A DNA stretch of 64,000 nt from Robertkochia solimangrovi (lineage in GTDB: Bacteria; Bacteroidota; Bacteroidia; Flavobacteriales; Flavobacteriaceae). Numbering within the stretch: position 1 is the first letter of the stretch; the number at the start of each line of letters is the position of its first letter. Shown here piece by piece: positions 1-9,056 of this stretch. A program made the translations under genes and the position numbers. The stretch covers positions 62,001-126,000 of the forward strand of contig NZ_QKWN01000011.1 in assembly GCF_007279655.1 (NCBI RefSeq). The letters run 5' to 3'. The notes below the pieces were generated by a model. It was not told the origin of the DNA, ran no database searches, and was given only the letters and a program-made list of their open reading frames with translations.

Positions 1-114
1 AGGGATTGAAACACCAAAGTCGGCTGCTATATCGGGAAGAATTCCCATCATCACGTATTCAGAGATTCCTAAACCCAGGGTTCCCAACGCCAGTGCTAAA
101 TAACTTTTTTTCAT
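1..114 (-). CDS. MFS transporter, N-terminal 38 residues only (runs off window start)
   Basis: The minus strand starts with ATG at 114 and stays open for 38 codons to the window edge. The peptide begins MKKSYLALALGTLGLGISEY and continues with a hydrophobic stretch, VMMGILPDIAADFGVS. This is the first membrane helix and loop typical of the DHA1/AraJ-type drug or sugar efflux branch of the major facilitator superfamily, where a G-x-x-E-(F/Y) motif in helix 1 is usual. The rest of the protein lies outside the window, so substrate and completeness cannot be judged. A strong inverted repeat lies just upstream of the start and could be its operator. The match rests on a short N-terminus. Confidence 0.6.
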   Translation of the reverse strand, partial: MKKSYLALALGTLGLGISEYVMMGILPDIAADFGVSIP

Positions 115-124
115 AGGAAATTTC

Positions 125-147
125 TTATCACTTTGCGGAAGTGATAA
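125..147. promoter_or_regulatory. Perfect 9-bp inverted repeat upstream of the MFS gene, candidate operator
   Basis: TTATCACTT and AAGTGATAA form perfect 9-bp arms around a 5-nt centre (TGCGG). The element ends 11 nt before the MFS start codon at 114. There is no U-run beside it in either direction, so it looks more like a protein-binding operator, or a 5' leader hairpin, than a terminator. No regulator gene is visible in this window. Confidence 0.4.
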
Positions 148-281
148 AAGCTAAATTTAAAGGTCAAAAGGTGCAAATTTCCTGTAATTATGAAGATAAC
201 CTTTGTAAAAGCCTATGTAAAAATTGTAAAAATTAAGTTAATTACAACACGGTATCAAATACGAGTTTCTATAAATCAAAT

Positions 282-310
282 AGACCGCCTGATACAAGAT
301 CAGACGGTCT
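282..310 (-). terminator. Hairpin downstream of the susC-susD operon
   Basis: Arms at 282-293 and 299-310 pair over 12 bp around the loop ACAAG. The single mismatch in the DNA becomes a G-U pair in minus-strand RNA. It sits 58 nt beyond the susD stop and is followed by an A/U-rich but interrupted tract. It is the probable 3' end of the susCD transcript. Confidence 0.5.
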
Positions 311-368
311 GAAGGATACTAACTCAAATATAATTATCCCTGGTATTTTACAGAGAAACCGCTAAGGA

Positions 369-1820
369 TTAATGAATATCCCACCATAATTTGGTGTGAA
401 GATCATCGGTTCCCTGGATTGCAATGATTGCGTTATAGTTTTCCTCGTTAGCACTTTCTACAGTAGCAGAGTATGCATGACGTACAGGAATTCTTGGATC
501 AGCAGCAAACTCTGACGGAGTCAATGCAGGTGCATCAAGTCTTCTCCATTCAGCCCATGCTTCAGGTCCGTTCATATAAAGTGCTATCCATTTCTCATAT
601 GCGATCGCATCGATATCCACTGTGGTATGACTCGCCAGATAATCATCGATATCAGCTGCATCAACACCCCAGTAATCCATAGAAGCTGCAATTCCTTCTT
701 CGAAAAGGGTTGCCGCATCTGATCCGGTATTCCATCCGTTCAACGCAGCTTCAGCCATAGTCAGCTTCATTTGAGCAGCGGTGAAAATTGGAGTTGGATA
801 GGTATTATCATCATAAATAATGATCGCAGGAGGGAAAGAGTAATCGGGTACGTTACCATTTACTTTACCATCAGGAGCTCCGACATAAGCTGCATCGATT
901 CCTCCTGGGAATGCAGGATTTGCATATACAGAATCTCTGGCAGGCTCAGCATACTTGAAAAGTCTTGGATCAAGATTTGAACGAAGCGCTTCCACCATTG
1001 TTTCAGCTACGATATAATCCTCACGAGTCTTAAATCTGTCATGCCATGGGCTATCACTTGCATCATCAGAGGTATAAGGAAATTCGATGTTATCTGCATT
1101 ACTGTCGATATAGTTACCGGAAGCGATAACTTCTTCGAATTTACTTTTAGCAAGTGTAGGATTAACGTGGGAAATTCTAATTGCCAAAGTCATTTTAAGA
1201 GAGTTGGCAAAAATAACCCAACGGTCCATAGAACCACTGAATAAAATATCTCCATCAGGTCCATTTGCATCAAGATCGATCAAATCCAGTGCTTCTTCAA
1301 CCTCTGCGAACATGGTGTTATAAAGTTCTTCCTGAGTATCGAATTTTGGTTGCGGACTGTCAATTCCCTGAAAAGCTTCAGACCAGGGAAGTCCTCCCCA
1401 ACGGTCGGTCATGAATTGAAGGATATAAGCTCTGATAAGCTTAGCTACAGCTACCTGGTTTCCATTATCACCATAGTTTCCTGCTTCATCCATAGTTGCC
1501 TCATCAGTATTCAGTTTGATGATCTCATTAAGGTTCTGAATCGGACCGACATAATAATCATTATAACTATAGGTCAATGTTGAATAGCGAGATTCACCCG
1601 GATATTGTCCTTCAGTGATCTGCTGGGTATAAAGAATACCCGTCATGTTGGTCCCGATAGAAGAGATCGTCTTTTCCGCCTGTGTCAGTAACTGTGAAGT
1701 CACCGCTGCTGTCGGACCATTCGGGTTGTCATTTACATTACCAAAATCTACAGAATCACATGAATATGAAAGTATGGCTGCACCTGACAACAGTGTTATC
1801 TTTTTTAATATGTTTTTCAT
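369..1820 (-). CDS. SusD/RagB-like nutrient-binding outer-membrane lipoprotein
   Basis: This 483-aa protein would act as the surface lid that captures a substrate for the SusC-type transporter encoded just upstream (stop codon 11 nt before this start). It has a lipoprotein signal ending at Cys21 (LSYSC), followed by an acidic stretch (CDSVDFGNVNDNP) of the kind that marks surface-exposed lipoproteins in this phylum. Typical SusD-like_2 features are the helical N-terminal half, the motif DRWGGLPWSEA near residue 140, and the following P-x-F-D-T-Q segment. The C-terminal EKWIALYMNGPEAWAEWRR motif is the usual SusD helix. No glycan-degrading enzyme is adjacent, so the ligand is unknown and may be a peptide or oligosaccharide. 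Confidence 0.92.
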   Translation of the reverse strand: MKNILKKITLLSGAAILSYSCDSVDFGNVNDNPNGPTAAVTSQLLTQAEKTISSIGTNMTGILYTQQITEGQYPGESRYSTLTYSYNDYYVGPIQNLNEIIKLNTDEATMDEAGNYGDNGNQVAVAKLIRAYILQFMTDRWGGLPWSEAFQGIDSPQPKFDTQEELYNTMFAEVEEALDLIDLDANGPDGDILFSGSMDRWVIFANSLKMTLAIRISHVNPTLAKSKFEEVIASGNYIDSNADNIEFPYTSDDASDSPWHDRFKTREDYIVAETMVEALRSNLDPRLFKYAEPARDSVYANPAFPGGIDAAYVGAPDGKVNGNVPDYSFPPAIIIYDDNTYPTPIFTAAQMKLTMAEAALNGWNTGSDAATLFEEGIAASMDYWGVDAADIDDYLASHTTVDIDAIAYEKWIALYMNGPEAWAEWRRLDAPALTPSEFAADPRIPVRHAYSATVESANEENYNAIIAIQGTDDLHTKLWWDIH

Positions 1821-1831
1821 TTGTCTGTTTT

Positions 1832-4800
1832 TTAGAAAGTTAGTTTAACATTCAAACCGAACGAAGAAGTCATTGGTAAATTTCCACCTTCTGCCCAGTT
1901 CACTCCACTTCTTTTCTCTAACTCCGAAGGATCAATCCATGGAAGATCTGAATCGATCAACCAAACGTTGTTACCCAGTACTGATACCTGTGCAGAATCA
2001 AGTCCTAGTCCACCTACTAAATCAGTACCAAAAGTATAGGTAAGTTTAATAGTTCTCAATTTCAGATAACTTGCATCGTGAACGTTGTTTGAATAAATGT
2101 TCCCTAAGTTACCACTGTTGAAGTAATCTTGTGCATCCACATAAGTATCTACAACGGTTCCATCAGAAGTTGGGTTACCATTGCTGTCTGTTCCTGTTTG
2201 AAGAACACCCTGAATGTGAACACCACCACCGTCAGCAACCGGATCCCTTAAAGGATTTCCAAGGTCGTTCTCACCTGCGGTATAAGAGGTAAGACCAGAG
2301 TGGTCCATATATCTTTCTGTTCTTGAGTAATACAATCCACCATGCTGACCGTCAAATCCTAAGAATAATCCAAGATTTTTATAACGGAGGTTTGCGGTAA
2401 GACCATATGTATAATCTGGTAATAAACTACCTAATTTAACATTACTCGCGATTGCGAATTTATCTGTACTGGTATAGATAATGCTTCCATCTGTATGACG
2501 AGCAAAATCAGTAGCATAGAATGCACCGTACTCTTCTCCAACTTTCGCCAACAATCTCATGTTAGAAGTATACGTACTGATCTCGTAACTATCGATATCA
2601 TTGTAGATCTCATCAACAACTTTCTTAAGTGTTCCTAGGTTAGCACTGATGTCAAAAGAGAAATCTTCAGATTTCAAAATGGAAGCTCTAAGAGCGAATT
2701 CCACACCGGTAGAAGTAGTTCTACCAGAGTTCAGTGTAATTCCGGTATATCCGGTCGATCCATCAAGACTAACATAAGTTGGGATCTCATCATCGATTCT
2801 GTTGAAATAAGTAACATCAAAACCAATTCTGTTTCTTAAGAAACTTAATTCTGTACCGATTTCATACTCATCTCTCACACCACCGATAAGGTTCGGATTG
2901 TTCTGAGTACCAGAAACACTAAGAGTACCATTCCCTTGGTAAAGAGAACCAGCATCATAAGTTGCAGAGATCTGATAAGGATTCGGGAAATAAGGTGCAC
3001 TTGCATAACCTGCTCTTAATTTCGCAAAGGTTAGGAAATCATTCTGAGGGAATAATTCATGTACCAGGAAACTTCCTGAAATTCCATAAGTGGTAACACT
3101 ATTATCATCAGGATTTACAGTAGAAGACCAGTCAACCCTGTAAGACCCATCAAGATAAAGCATGTTAGCATACCCTAAGGATGCCTTTGCGAACATACCT
3201 TTGGTTTTACTGTTTCTATAATAAGAAGATACTGATGCTGGATCCTGAGAACCGGCAAGGTTATAGAACTCAGGAATTGTTAGATCACCGTTGGTGTTCG
3301 CATTAAGATCCTTACGCTTGTTATCAACCATATCTCCACCCACAGAAACTTGCACATCAAGCTTATCATCTAAGAACTTATTCTTATAGTTCGCCATAGC
3401 GAAATAGTGTTCTTTGGTATCTCTTCTTTGGTATTCTGAGTAATACCCCGGATCCAATAATGATTTTGTAGTAACACGGTCATTTCCGTAATAAGAAGTG
3501 AATGAAGAACGAATCTCCGCAAGTACATCGAAATGCTCATCAAATTTATAAGTAAGGCTTAATTTACCATAAACCGCATTCTTTTCATCATTTCTTAAGT
3601 TTTCATAAGTCTGGAAGTAAGGCATATCCCAATATAATGGTCTTGGATCTCTTGGACCACGAATGTTCCATGAAACGATCTGTCCGTTACGCTGATAGCT
3701 TCTCAAACGACTCATATCCAATTGACGTTGCCACCACTGGTTCATGTTCGAACCTAGTCCACCATATCCCTGATCAGGGTTATTTAAAGTAGTTCTATCC
3801 TGATAGTTAACGTTTGCTGTAACTTTGAATTTTTCTGTAATATCGAAAGCAGCATTTGTTGAGAAATTGACTGTCTTTCTTTTTGAATTTGGAATGATCC
3901 CTTCCTCATCAACAAGGTTGATACTAGATCTTACATTATAACCTTCACCTGCTTTCGCAAAATCAAGTGTGGTATTGAATGTAGGAGCAGAGTTGTAGAA
4001 ATTCTTTACGTTGTTTGGGTTTGCTTCCCATGCTCTTAATTCCCCGAATTCAGGAGTTCCAGGAACCCAAGAATCCCAGTGACGAACCATTTGACCTTCG
4101 AATCTTGGCCCCCAAGACTCATCAGCCCAGAAATCAGGATACATTTGTCCGTCAAATGAAGCCCAAGACTCAGGATCTACTGCAGGATCGTAATTAAAAG
4201 TATTGAATGTCTGGCTGTAACCTCCACCATATTCATTCTGATAATCCGGTAAAGCCGCGATCTGGTTGATCATAGTTGTATGATCGATAGAGAAAGTCGC
4301 TTTTCCTGATTTAGCAGTTTTAGTAGTGATCACCAATACCCCGTTCAATCCTTCAGGACCGTAGATCGCTGTTGCAGATGCACCTTTCAGTACCGACATA
4401 TCTTCGATATCTGCCGGGTTGATGTTACCGATATCATCAACGAATACACCGTCAACAACATAAAGTACCCCAGATTCACCTCTTAACTTGATCTCAGAAT
4501 TTCCAAAGGTAGAACTCGAATTACCAACGATCTGCACCCCGGAAACTTTACCAGCCAAGGCGTTGTTGATATCCACTTGCTTACCTTCCTGAATTGCTTC
4601 CCCGGAAACACTCTGCTGAGAATATCCAAGTGCTTTTTTCTCACGTTGTATACCAAGACCGGTAACAACCACCTCATCAAGAGCCTGAGCATCTTCTTCG
4701 AGGGTTACATCATAAGTATTAGAACTACTTACAATAACTTCCACCGTTTTCATTCCGATGTAAGAGAAAACCAGTGTCTGACCGACACCGGCAGTAATGG

Positions 4801-4981
4801 TATAATTACCATCAAAATCAGTTTGTGTACCTTCCGAAGTTTCCTTCACTTGAATGTTGGCTCCCGGAAGCGGCAAACCTGTTTGATCAGTCACCGTCCC
4901 TGTGACTGTCTTTTCTTGTGCAATAGCTAACTGCACAACTAACGCCATAAATAGCGTCAGCAATCCTTTAAAGTTTTTCAT
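1832..4981 (-). CDS. SusC/RagA-family TonB-linked outer-membrane transporter
   Basis: The protein is 1049 aa from the ATG at 4981. An open extension of eight codons upstream starts with a weaker codon, and the chosen Met gives a clean signal peptide (MKNFKGLLTLFMALVVQLAIAQ). Next comes a carboxypeptidase-regulatory-like barrel (TVTGTVTDQTGLPLPGANI) and the TonB-box region DEVVVTGLG. The plug domain follows, with the family motif LYVVDGVFVDDI and the stretch VLKGASATAIYGPEGLNGVL. A long beta-barrel ends in F (LNVKLTF). It forms an operon with the SusD gene downstream and takes up an unknown substrate across the outer membrane using TonB/ExbBD energy. Confidence 0.95.
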   Translation of the reverse strand: MKNFKGLLTLFMALVVQLAIAQEKTVTGTVTDQTGLPLPGANIQVKETSEGTQTDFDGNYTITAGVGQTLVFSYIGMKTVEVIVSSSNTYDVTLEEDAQALDEVVVTGLGIQREKKALGYSQQSVSGEAIQEGKQVDINNALAGKVSGVQIVGNSSSTFGNSEIKLRGESGVLYVVDGVFVDDIGNINPADIEDMSVLKGASATAIYGPEGLNGVLVITTKTAKSGKATFSIDHTTMINQIAALPDYQNEYGGGYSQTFNTFNYDPAVDPESWASFDGQMYPDFWADESWGPRFEGQMVRHWDSWVPGTPEFGELRAWEANPNNVKNFYNSAPTFNTTLDFAKAGEGYNVRSSINLVDEEGIIPNSKRKTVNFSTNAAFDITEKFKVTANVNYQDRTTLNNPDQGYGGLGSNMNQWWQRQLDMSRLRSYQRNGQIVSWNIRGPRDPRPLYWDMPYFQTYENLRNDEKNAVYGKLSLTYKFDEHFDVLAEIRSSFTSYYGNDRVTTKSLLDPGYYSEYQRRDTKEHYFAMANYKNKFLDDKLDVQVSVGGDMVDNKRKDLNANTNGDLTIPEFYNLAGSQDPASVSSYYRNSKTKGMFAKASLGYANMLYLDGSYRVDWSSTVNPDDNSVTTYGISGSFLVHELFPQNDFLTFAKLRAGYASAPYFPNPYQISATYDAGSLYQGNGTLSVSGTQNNPNLIGGVRDEYEIGTELSFLRNRIGFDVTYFNRIDDEIPTYVSLDGSTGYTGITLNSGRTTSTGVEFALRASILKSEDFSFDISANLGTLKKVVDEIYNDIDSYEISTYTSNMRLLAKVGEEYGAFYATDFARHTDGSIIYTSTDKFAIASNVKLGSLLPDYTYGLTANLRYKNLGLFLGFDGQHGGLYYSRTERYMDHSGLTSYTAGENDLGNPLRDPVADGGGVHIQGVLQTGTDSNGNPTSDGTVVDTYVDAQDYFNSGNLGNIYSNNVHDASYLKLRTIKLTYTFGTDLVGGLGLDSAQVSVLGNNVWLIDSDLPWIDPSELEKRSGVNWAEGGNLPMTSSFGLNVKLTF

Positions 4982-5656
4982 ACGAATTAAATTGGTTAGC
5001 GCCACGAATGTAAATATTCTGTTAATATTTCCAAAAACTTTAAAAAAATTTCATGCGATTTCAATAACTTTTATGAATAAAGCGCTATTACCGTTAAATT
5101 CTGCGAAAAAAGTAATAATTCTTCAGTTTTATTTGCAATCTTTTTAAACCACTATATACTGATCTGATTTACAATTATTTAACCTTGTTAAAACCTGTGA
5201 TTATCGAATTTTGAGGGAATACGCCAACCTAACTCTAACGTTTGAGAATTAGACCGATAGGTCTTTTTTAACGATTCCATATTTTAAACCCCAAAAAGTT
5301 AAGAAATTATTAACTTTTTAATTATGAAAGAATTTTACTATAAAATAAATCTTAAAGTCTATTAAAAAATGTTAACACGTATGGTATATTTTCCTCATAA
5401 GTCCAAAAAACGGTAATATCAGGTCAAATTCTAACATGTTCTGAATTTGTATAATTTCTTTACTCCTAAATATGAATACAAATAAATAAGTATGGCTCCA
5501 GGCCGGAATCTAAACCCGATCATACTTAGTTCTAGCTGTATGGTTAAAAAGTGGTCGTTTACTTATGATCAGTAACATATATTGATTTATTGATTATTTC
5601 AGTAAAAACCGGATGATCTGCCCCCCCCCTAATTATTGAAACTCGAAATCACATTT
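4982..5656. other. A/T-rich intergenic region between divergent susC and hydrolase genes
   Basis: No convincing ORF longer than about a dozen codons, and no RNA gene, was seen. It holds a short hairpin with a T-run (AGACC-GATA-GGTCT, 5251-5264, then six T) of unclear purpose, and a run of nine C at 5621-5629. No exact TAnnTTTG promoter element was found on either strand for the flanking genes. The region must nevertheless contain the susC promoter. Confidence 0.5.
5621..5629. repeat. Homopolymer tract of nine C
   Basis: Nine consecutive C lie 27 nt before the ATG at 5657, in otherwise A/T-rich DNA. Tracts like this slip during replication, so the length may vary between cells or be mis-called in assembly. 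Its position in the leader could affect expression of the hydrolase. Confidence 0.7.
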
Positions 5657-6502
5657 ATGAAAATCACTTCTTATAAAAAGATTAGAAAGATCATCCTTAC
5701 GGTATTGATTTCAGGATTCATTATCTATATGATATCCGGAGGGTTAATCTACTTCAATCAGGAAAAGTTAATCTTCCATACTAATGTTCTGGCAGCAAAT
5801 CATAATTTCGATTTCAGGGAGAATTTTGAAGAAATAAACATTCCCACCGCAGATGGTAACACACTTAACACGCTTCTGTTCAAATGTAACAATCCTAAAG
5901 GCGTGGTTTTCTATTTACACGGAAACGCAGGTAATCTTCAGGGATGGGGTGTAAATGCCCGAAAATTTCTGGAACATGATCATGATGTATTTATGTTGGA
6001 CTACAGAGGATTTGGAAAAAGTACCGGAAGTATTGAAAGTGAAGAACAATTCCTCAAAGATGTGCAATTAGTCTACGATACACTTAGATCCCGTTATGAG
6101 GAAAACAAAATTACCGTATTGGGATATTCCATCGGAACCGCTCCTGCCGCTAAGATATCTGCAGACAACCATCCAAAACGTCTTATTCTTAACGCTCCAT
6201 ATTATAGTCTAAACGACCTAATAGCGCATAATCCAAATTTTGGTTTCACTTCCATCTTCCCTATATCATTATTATTGAAATACGAATTACCGAATTACCG
6301 TTTCCTGGCCGATTGTAAAGTACCCATTACCATTTTTCACGGCAAAGATGATAAACTCATCTACTATGGTTCCTCCCAAAAGCTAAGCGAATTTTTTAAA
6401 CCGGGAGATACGCTTATCGGACTTGAGCATACCGATCATAATAATATTACGCAGAATCCTATCTATCAGCGTATGCTTTTTGCGATTCTACAATCCGACT
6501 AA
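5657..6502 (+). CDS. Alpha/beta hydrolase, BEM46/ABHD-like, membrane anchored
   Basis: The protein is 281 aa from ATG 5657. A TTG in frame at 5636 would add only seven residues, so the ATG is preferred. Residues 11-32 form one hydrophobic segment, probably a membrane anchor. The serine-hydrolase core follows: oxyanion motif HGNAGN (88-93), DYRGFG (115-120), nucleophile elbow GYSIGT with Ser158, an acid at Asp231/232 (HGKDDKL), and a catalytic His at 258 or 261 (EHTDHNN). This matches the BEM46/ABHD13 branch of alpha/beta hydrolases (serine aminopeptidase S33 or esterase annotations). The substrate is unknown. It stands alone and converges on the amidohydrolase downstream. Confidence 0.85.
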   Translation: MKITSYKKIRKIILTVLISGFIIYMISGGLIYFNQEKLIFHTNVLAANHNFDFRENFEEINIPTADGNTLNTLLFKCNNPKGVVFYLHGNAGNLQGWGVNARKFLEHDHDVFMLDYRGFGKSTGSIESEEQFLKDVQLVYDTLRSRYEENKITVLGYSIGTAPAAKISADNHPKRLILNAPYYSLNDLIAHNPNFGFTSIFPISLLLKYELPNYRFLADCKVPITIFHGKDDKLIYYGSSQKLSEFFKPGDTLIGLEHTDHNNITQNPIYQRMLFAILQSD

Positions 6503-6523
6503 ACTTTTAAAGTTGACAAAATT

Positions 6524-8260
6524 CTATTTTGTATAGACCGTTTTACCTTCTTTAATAGTTTCAAGAACCGAAATATTCATGATATCCATAGGATCTACCT
6601 TCAGTGGATTCCTATCAAGGATTACCAGATCGGCAAGTTTCCCGGCTTTCAGTGTCCCTTTTGTATCTTCTTCGAAATATTGATAGGCAGCCCATTTGGT
6701 GATACTGGAAAGTGCTTCATACGGACTCACCCTTTCGTCGGGTCCGATTATGTCACCACTCCTGCTCACCCTGTTCACTGTAGTATGCAGGATCATAATA
6801 CTACTGGGTAAGGCCACCGGACAATCATGGTGTTCTGTAAAAATCATTCCCTTCTTTAAAGCGGTAGCAGTTGGTGAAATTCTGTAAGCACGCTCCTTAC
6901 CTAAGGTTTCATCCCGATGCCAGTCACCCCAATAATAGGTATGCATACTAAAAAAGGATGGCATGATGTTCAATTCCTTCATAGCATCCAATTGATCAGG
7001 TCTTACCGTCTGAGCATGGATCATTACTGTTCGTCGTCCGTCCATTCCATAGGTTTCTTCTGCAGAACGCACCGCTTTAATGTATTGATCACCTGCCGCA
7101 TCACCATTACAATGTGCCAGTATTTGCCAATCATTCGCAAATGCAGAATCTACCAATCTGATCACTTCATTATCATCTTTTATAGCTGGATAGCCTTTAT
7201 AATCTGCCGGCTGACCTGGAGGTGGTACTACATATGGTTTTGTCAACCAGGCTGTTTTACCCTGAGGAGAACCGTCTAAGGATAATTTAACTCCTGCTAT
7301 TCTGAAATGATTCTCATAGGTGTCACTGTCTCCATTGGCGATCATATATTTCAATTGCGACTGAATATCAGGATAGGCTGCTACATCGATCGGTAACTCA
7401 TTCCGTGCAGCAAGTGCTTTCCAGGTTTCACAATTTGCATCAGTTGCTCTCCCTTCCTGCGCAGTCGTATACCCGAATTTCTTATAGGCATCTAATCCGG
7501 CAAGAGCTATCGATTCATTTGCCGAGGTATCTAATCCGCCCATAGCTTTAAACAATGGAATGAACATGGCCATTTCCTCCAAAACTCCATTTGGTTTCTC
7601 AGTTCCTTCCTCCCTTCGTATAGACCCTCCAGGAGGATCCTCAACGCCATCTGTATAACCGACCATTTCAAGTGCTTTATGATTCATAGATCCCAAATGT
7701 CCGGATTGATGTATGATCAATACCGGAATATCTTCAGAGACCTCATCCAGATCATCTGCCGTTGGATGTCGCTTTTCTTCTAACTGCGAATCATCATATC
7801 CAAAACCGATAATGGCACCATACTTTTGAACAGTTTCAGAGTTATCCGCTGCCCATTGTTTCAAAAGACTGATTACAGCCTCAACGCTATTACCAGTTCC
7901 ATCTGGTGGGGGGAGTAAATTTGCAGAGACCGCCTGAAAACCGGCATTCCAGACATGGCCATGGGCATCGATAAATCCAGGTAACAATGTTTTACCATTA
8001 AGATCCACCATTGTATGTCCGACACCTGCCTGTCGCATCGCCTCATCTCTTCCCCCGGTATAGGTGATTTTTCCATCAGCGATCACCAGGGCATCTACAT
8101 ATTCCGGAGATTCTCCCTCCATTGTCACAATATCCCCATTAAAATACACGGTACTTACACTCGCTTGTTTCGTATCCGCTTCTTTATGTTTGGATTCTCC
8201 CTTACATGCCGATAAAACCAGGAATAAAATGAATAATAATTTAAAAGTACTTTCTTTCAT
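6524..8260 (-). CDS. Amidohydrolase family lipoprotein (YtcJ-like)
   Basis: This is a 578-aa metal-dependent hydrolase of the urease-related superfamily, YtcJ/exoenzyme-regulatory type. A lipoprotein signal ends at Cys19 (VLSAC), so the enzyme acts at the cell envelope. The metal-binding HxH is at His100/His102 (GFIDAHGHVW). Further ligands are suggested by HCNGDAAGD and MIHAQTVRP, and near the C-terminus by FTEHHDCPVALPS. The tail GTLKAGKLADLVILDRNP is the usual closing beta-sandwich of the superfamily. The reaction is probably hydrolysis of an amide or cyclic amide, but the substrate cannot be read from sequence. It is a single-gene unit. Confidence 0.9.
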   Translation of the reverse strand: MKESTFKLLFILFLVLSACKGESKHKEADTKQASVSTVYFNGDIVTMEGESPEYVDALVIADGKITYTGGRDEAMRQAGVGHTMVDLNGKTLLPGFIDAHGHVWNAGFQAVSANLLPPPDGTGNSVEAVISLLKQWAADNSETVQKYGAIIGFGYDDSQLEEKRHPTADDLDEVSEDIPVLIIHQSGHLGSMNHKALEMVGYTDGVEDPPGGSIRREEGTEKPNGVLEEMAMFIPLFKAMGGLDTSANESIALAGLDAYKKFGYTTAQEGRATDANCETWKALAARNELPIDVAAYPDIQSQLKYMIANGDSDTYENHFRIAGVKLSLDGSPQGKTAWLTKPYVVPPPGQPADYKGYPAIKDDNEVIRLVDSAFANDWQILAHCNGDAAGDQYIKAVRSAEETYGMDGRRTVMIHAQTVRPDQLDAMKELNIMPSFFSMHTYYWGDWHRDETLGKERAYRISPTATALKKGMIFTEHHDCPVALPSSIMILHTTVNRVSRSGDIIGPDERVSPYEALSSITKWAAYQYFEEDTKGTLKAGKLADLVILDRNPLKVDPMDIMNISVLETIKEGKTVYTK

Positions 8261-8398
8261 TTGATAACCTTTAACCCGTTAATAATCTTTCTTGTTTGAT
8301 CTGAAATGAAATTTTCTGAATAATTACAATAAAATTAACGAAAACCCCACAAATAAACTATATTAAACATTGATTTTCAATATATTAATACTCATAAA

Positions 8399-8947
8399 AT
8401 GCACTCAGACACGTTATTAAATAACCTAAGTAAACTAATGGAAGATCTTATACAAAGAACTTCAGTATTTAAAGCACTTACCGATGAACAACTCAATTTC
8501 AGAATTCATGAATCAAGCTGGAGTATTCTGGAATGTCTGGAACATCTGAACCGGTATGGTAATTTTTATATCCCCGAGATTCGAAAACAAATCTTAAATT
8601 CAAAAAGCACACCTGATAAAAACTTCAAAAGTGGATTACTGGGCGGGTACTTTGCAAATTCCATGCTCCCCAAAGAAAAGTTGAATAAGATGAAAACGCT
8701 GGCTTCGATGAATCCTATTGGTAGTAAACTAAATCACGAAGTAATCGATATCTTCATAAATCAACAAAAGAAAATCCTGGAATTACTTTTTTTGGCGAAG
8801 CAAGTCAGTCTTAACAAAACCCGATGCAGTATTTCCATCGCCACCTGGATAAAGCTTAAATTAGGAGACATTTTCAGCATAGTAATCAATCATAATCTAA
8901 GACATGTTGTTCAGGCAGAAAATGTAATGAAAGGACAAATAAAGTAA
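8399..8947 (+). CDS. DinB-like putative metalloenzyme
   Basis: This 182-aa cytosolic protein has the DinB/YfiT-like four-helix layout. An N-terminal helix leads into FRIHESSWSILECLEHLNRY, where W-S-x-x-E-x-x-E-H-L is the family's first conserved helix with a metal-ligand His (H49). A late helix has NHNLRHVVQAENV, where a second conserved His pair is expected. Family members include thiol-dependent S-transferases and many proteins of unknown role. It could share regulation with neither neighbour: the gap to the amidohydrolase downstream is 109 nt. Family membership is likely; the reaction is unknown. Confidence 0.8.
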   Translation: MHSDTLLNNLSKLMEDLIQRTSVFKALTDEQLNFRIHESSWSILECLEHLNRYGNFYIPEIRKQILNSKSTPDKNFKSGLLGGYFANSMLPKEKLNKMKTLASMNPIGSKLNHEVIDIFINQQKKILELLFLAKQVSLNKTRCSISIATWIKLKLGDIFSIVINHNLRHVVQAENVMKGQIK

Positions 8948-9056
8948 GCGATAACCACTTTAGCCATTTTCTACCTATCGGTCTGTTACTATTGAATTAT
9001 ATTATTAATTTACAACGCTTTAATTTTCACTTTTATATTTCTATTTCACCGAATAA

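Noticed and set aside
5251-5269. AGACC-GATA-GGTCT hairpin with T-run; the word AGACCGATAGGT also occurs reversed at 8973-8984 and AGACCG at 282.
   Set aside because: No gene upstream needs a terminator here, and a shared 12-mer can occur by chance in 64 kb; kept only as a weak regulatory idea.
5324-5365. Tiny 13-codon ORF in the susC upstream region.
   Set aside because: Too short, with no signal, helix or terminator to support it.
6502-6514. AACTTT-T-AAAGTT palindrome between the hydrolase and amidohydrolase genes.
   Set aside because: Six A/T-rich pairs only; too weak to call a terminator.
7873-8264. Overlapping reading frames opposite and within the amidohydrolase.
   Set aside because: They are shadows of the real gene with no start context or family look.
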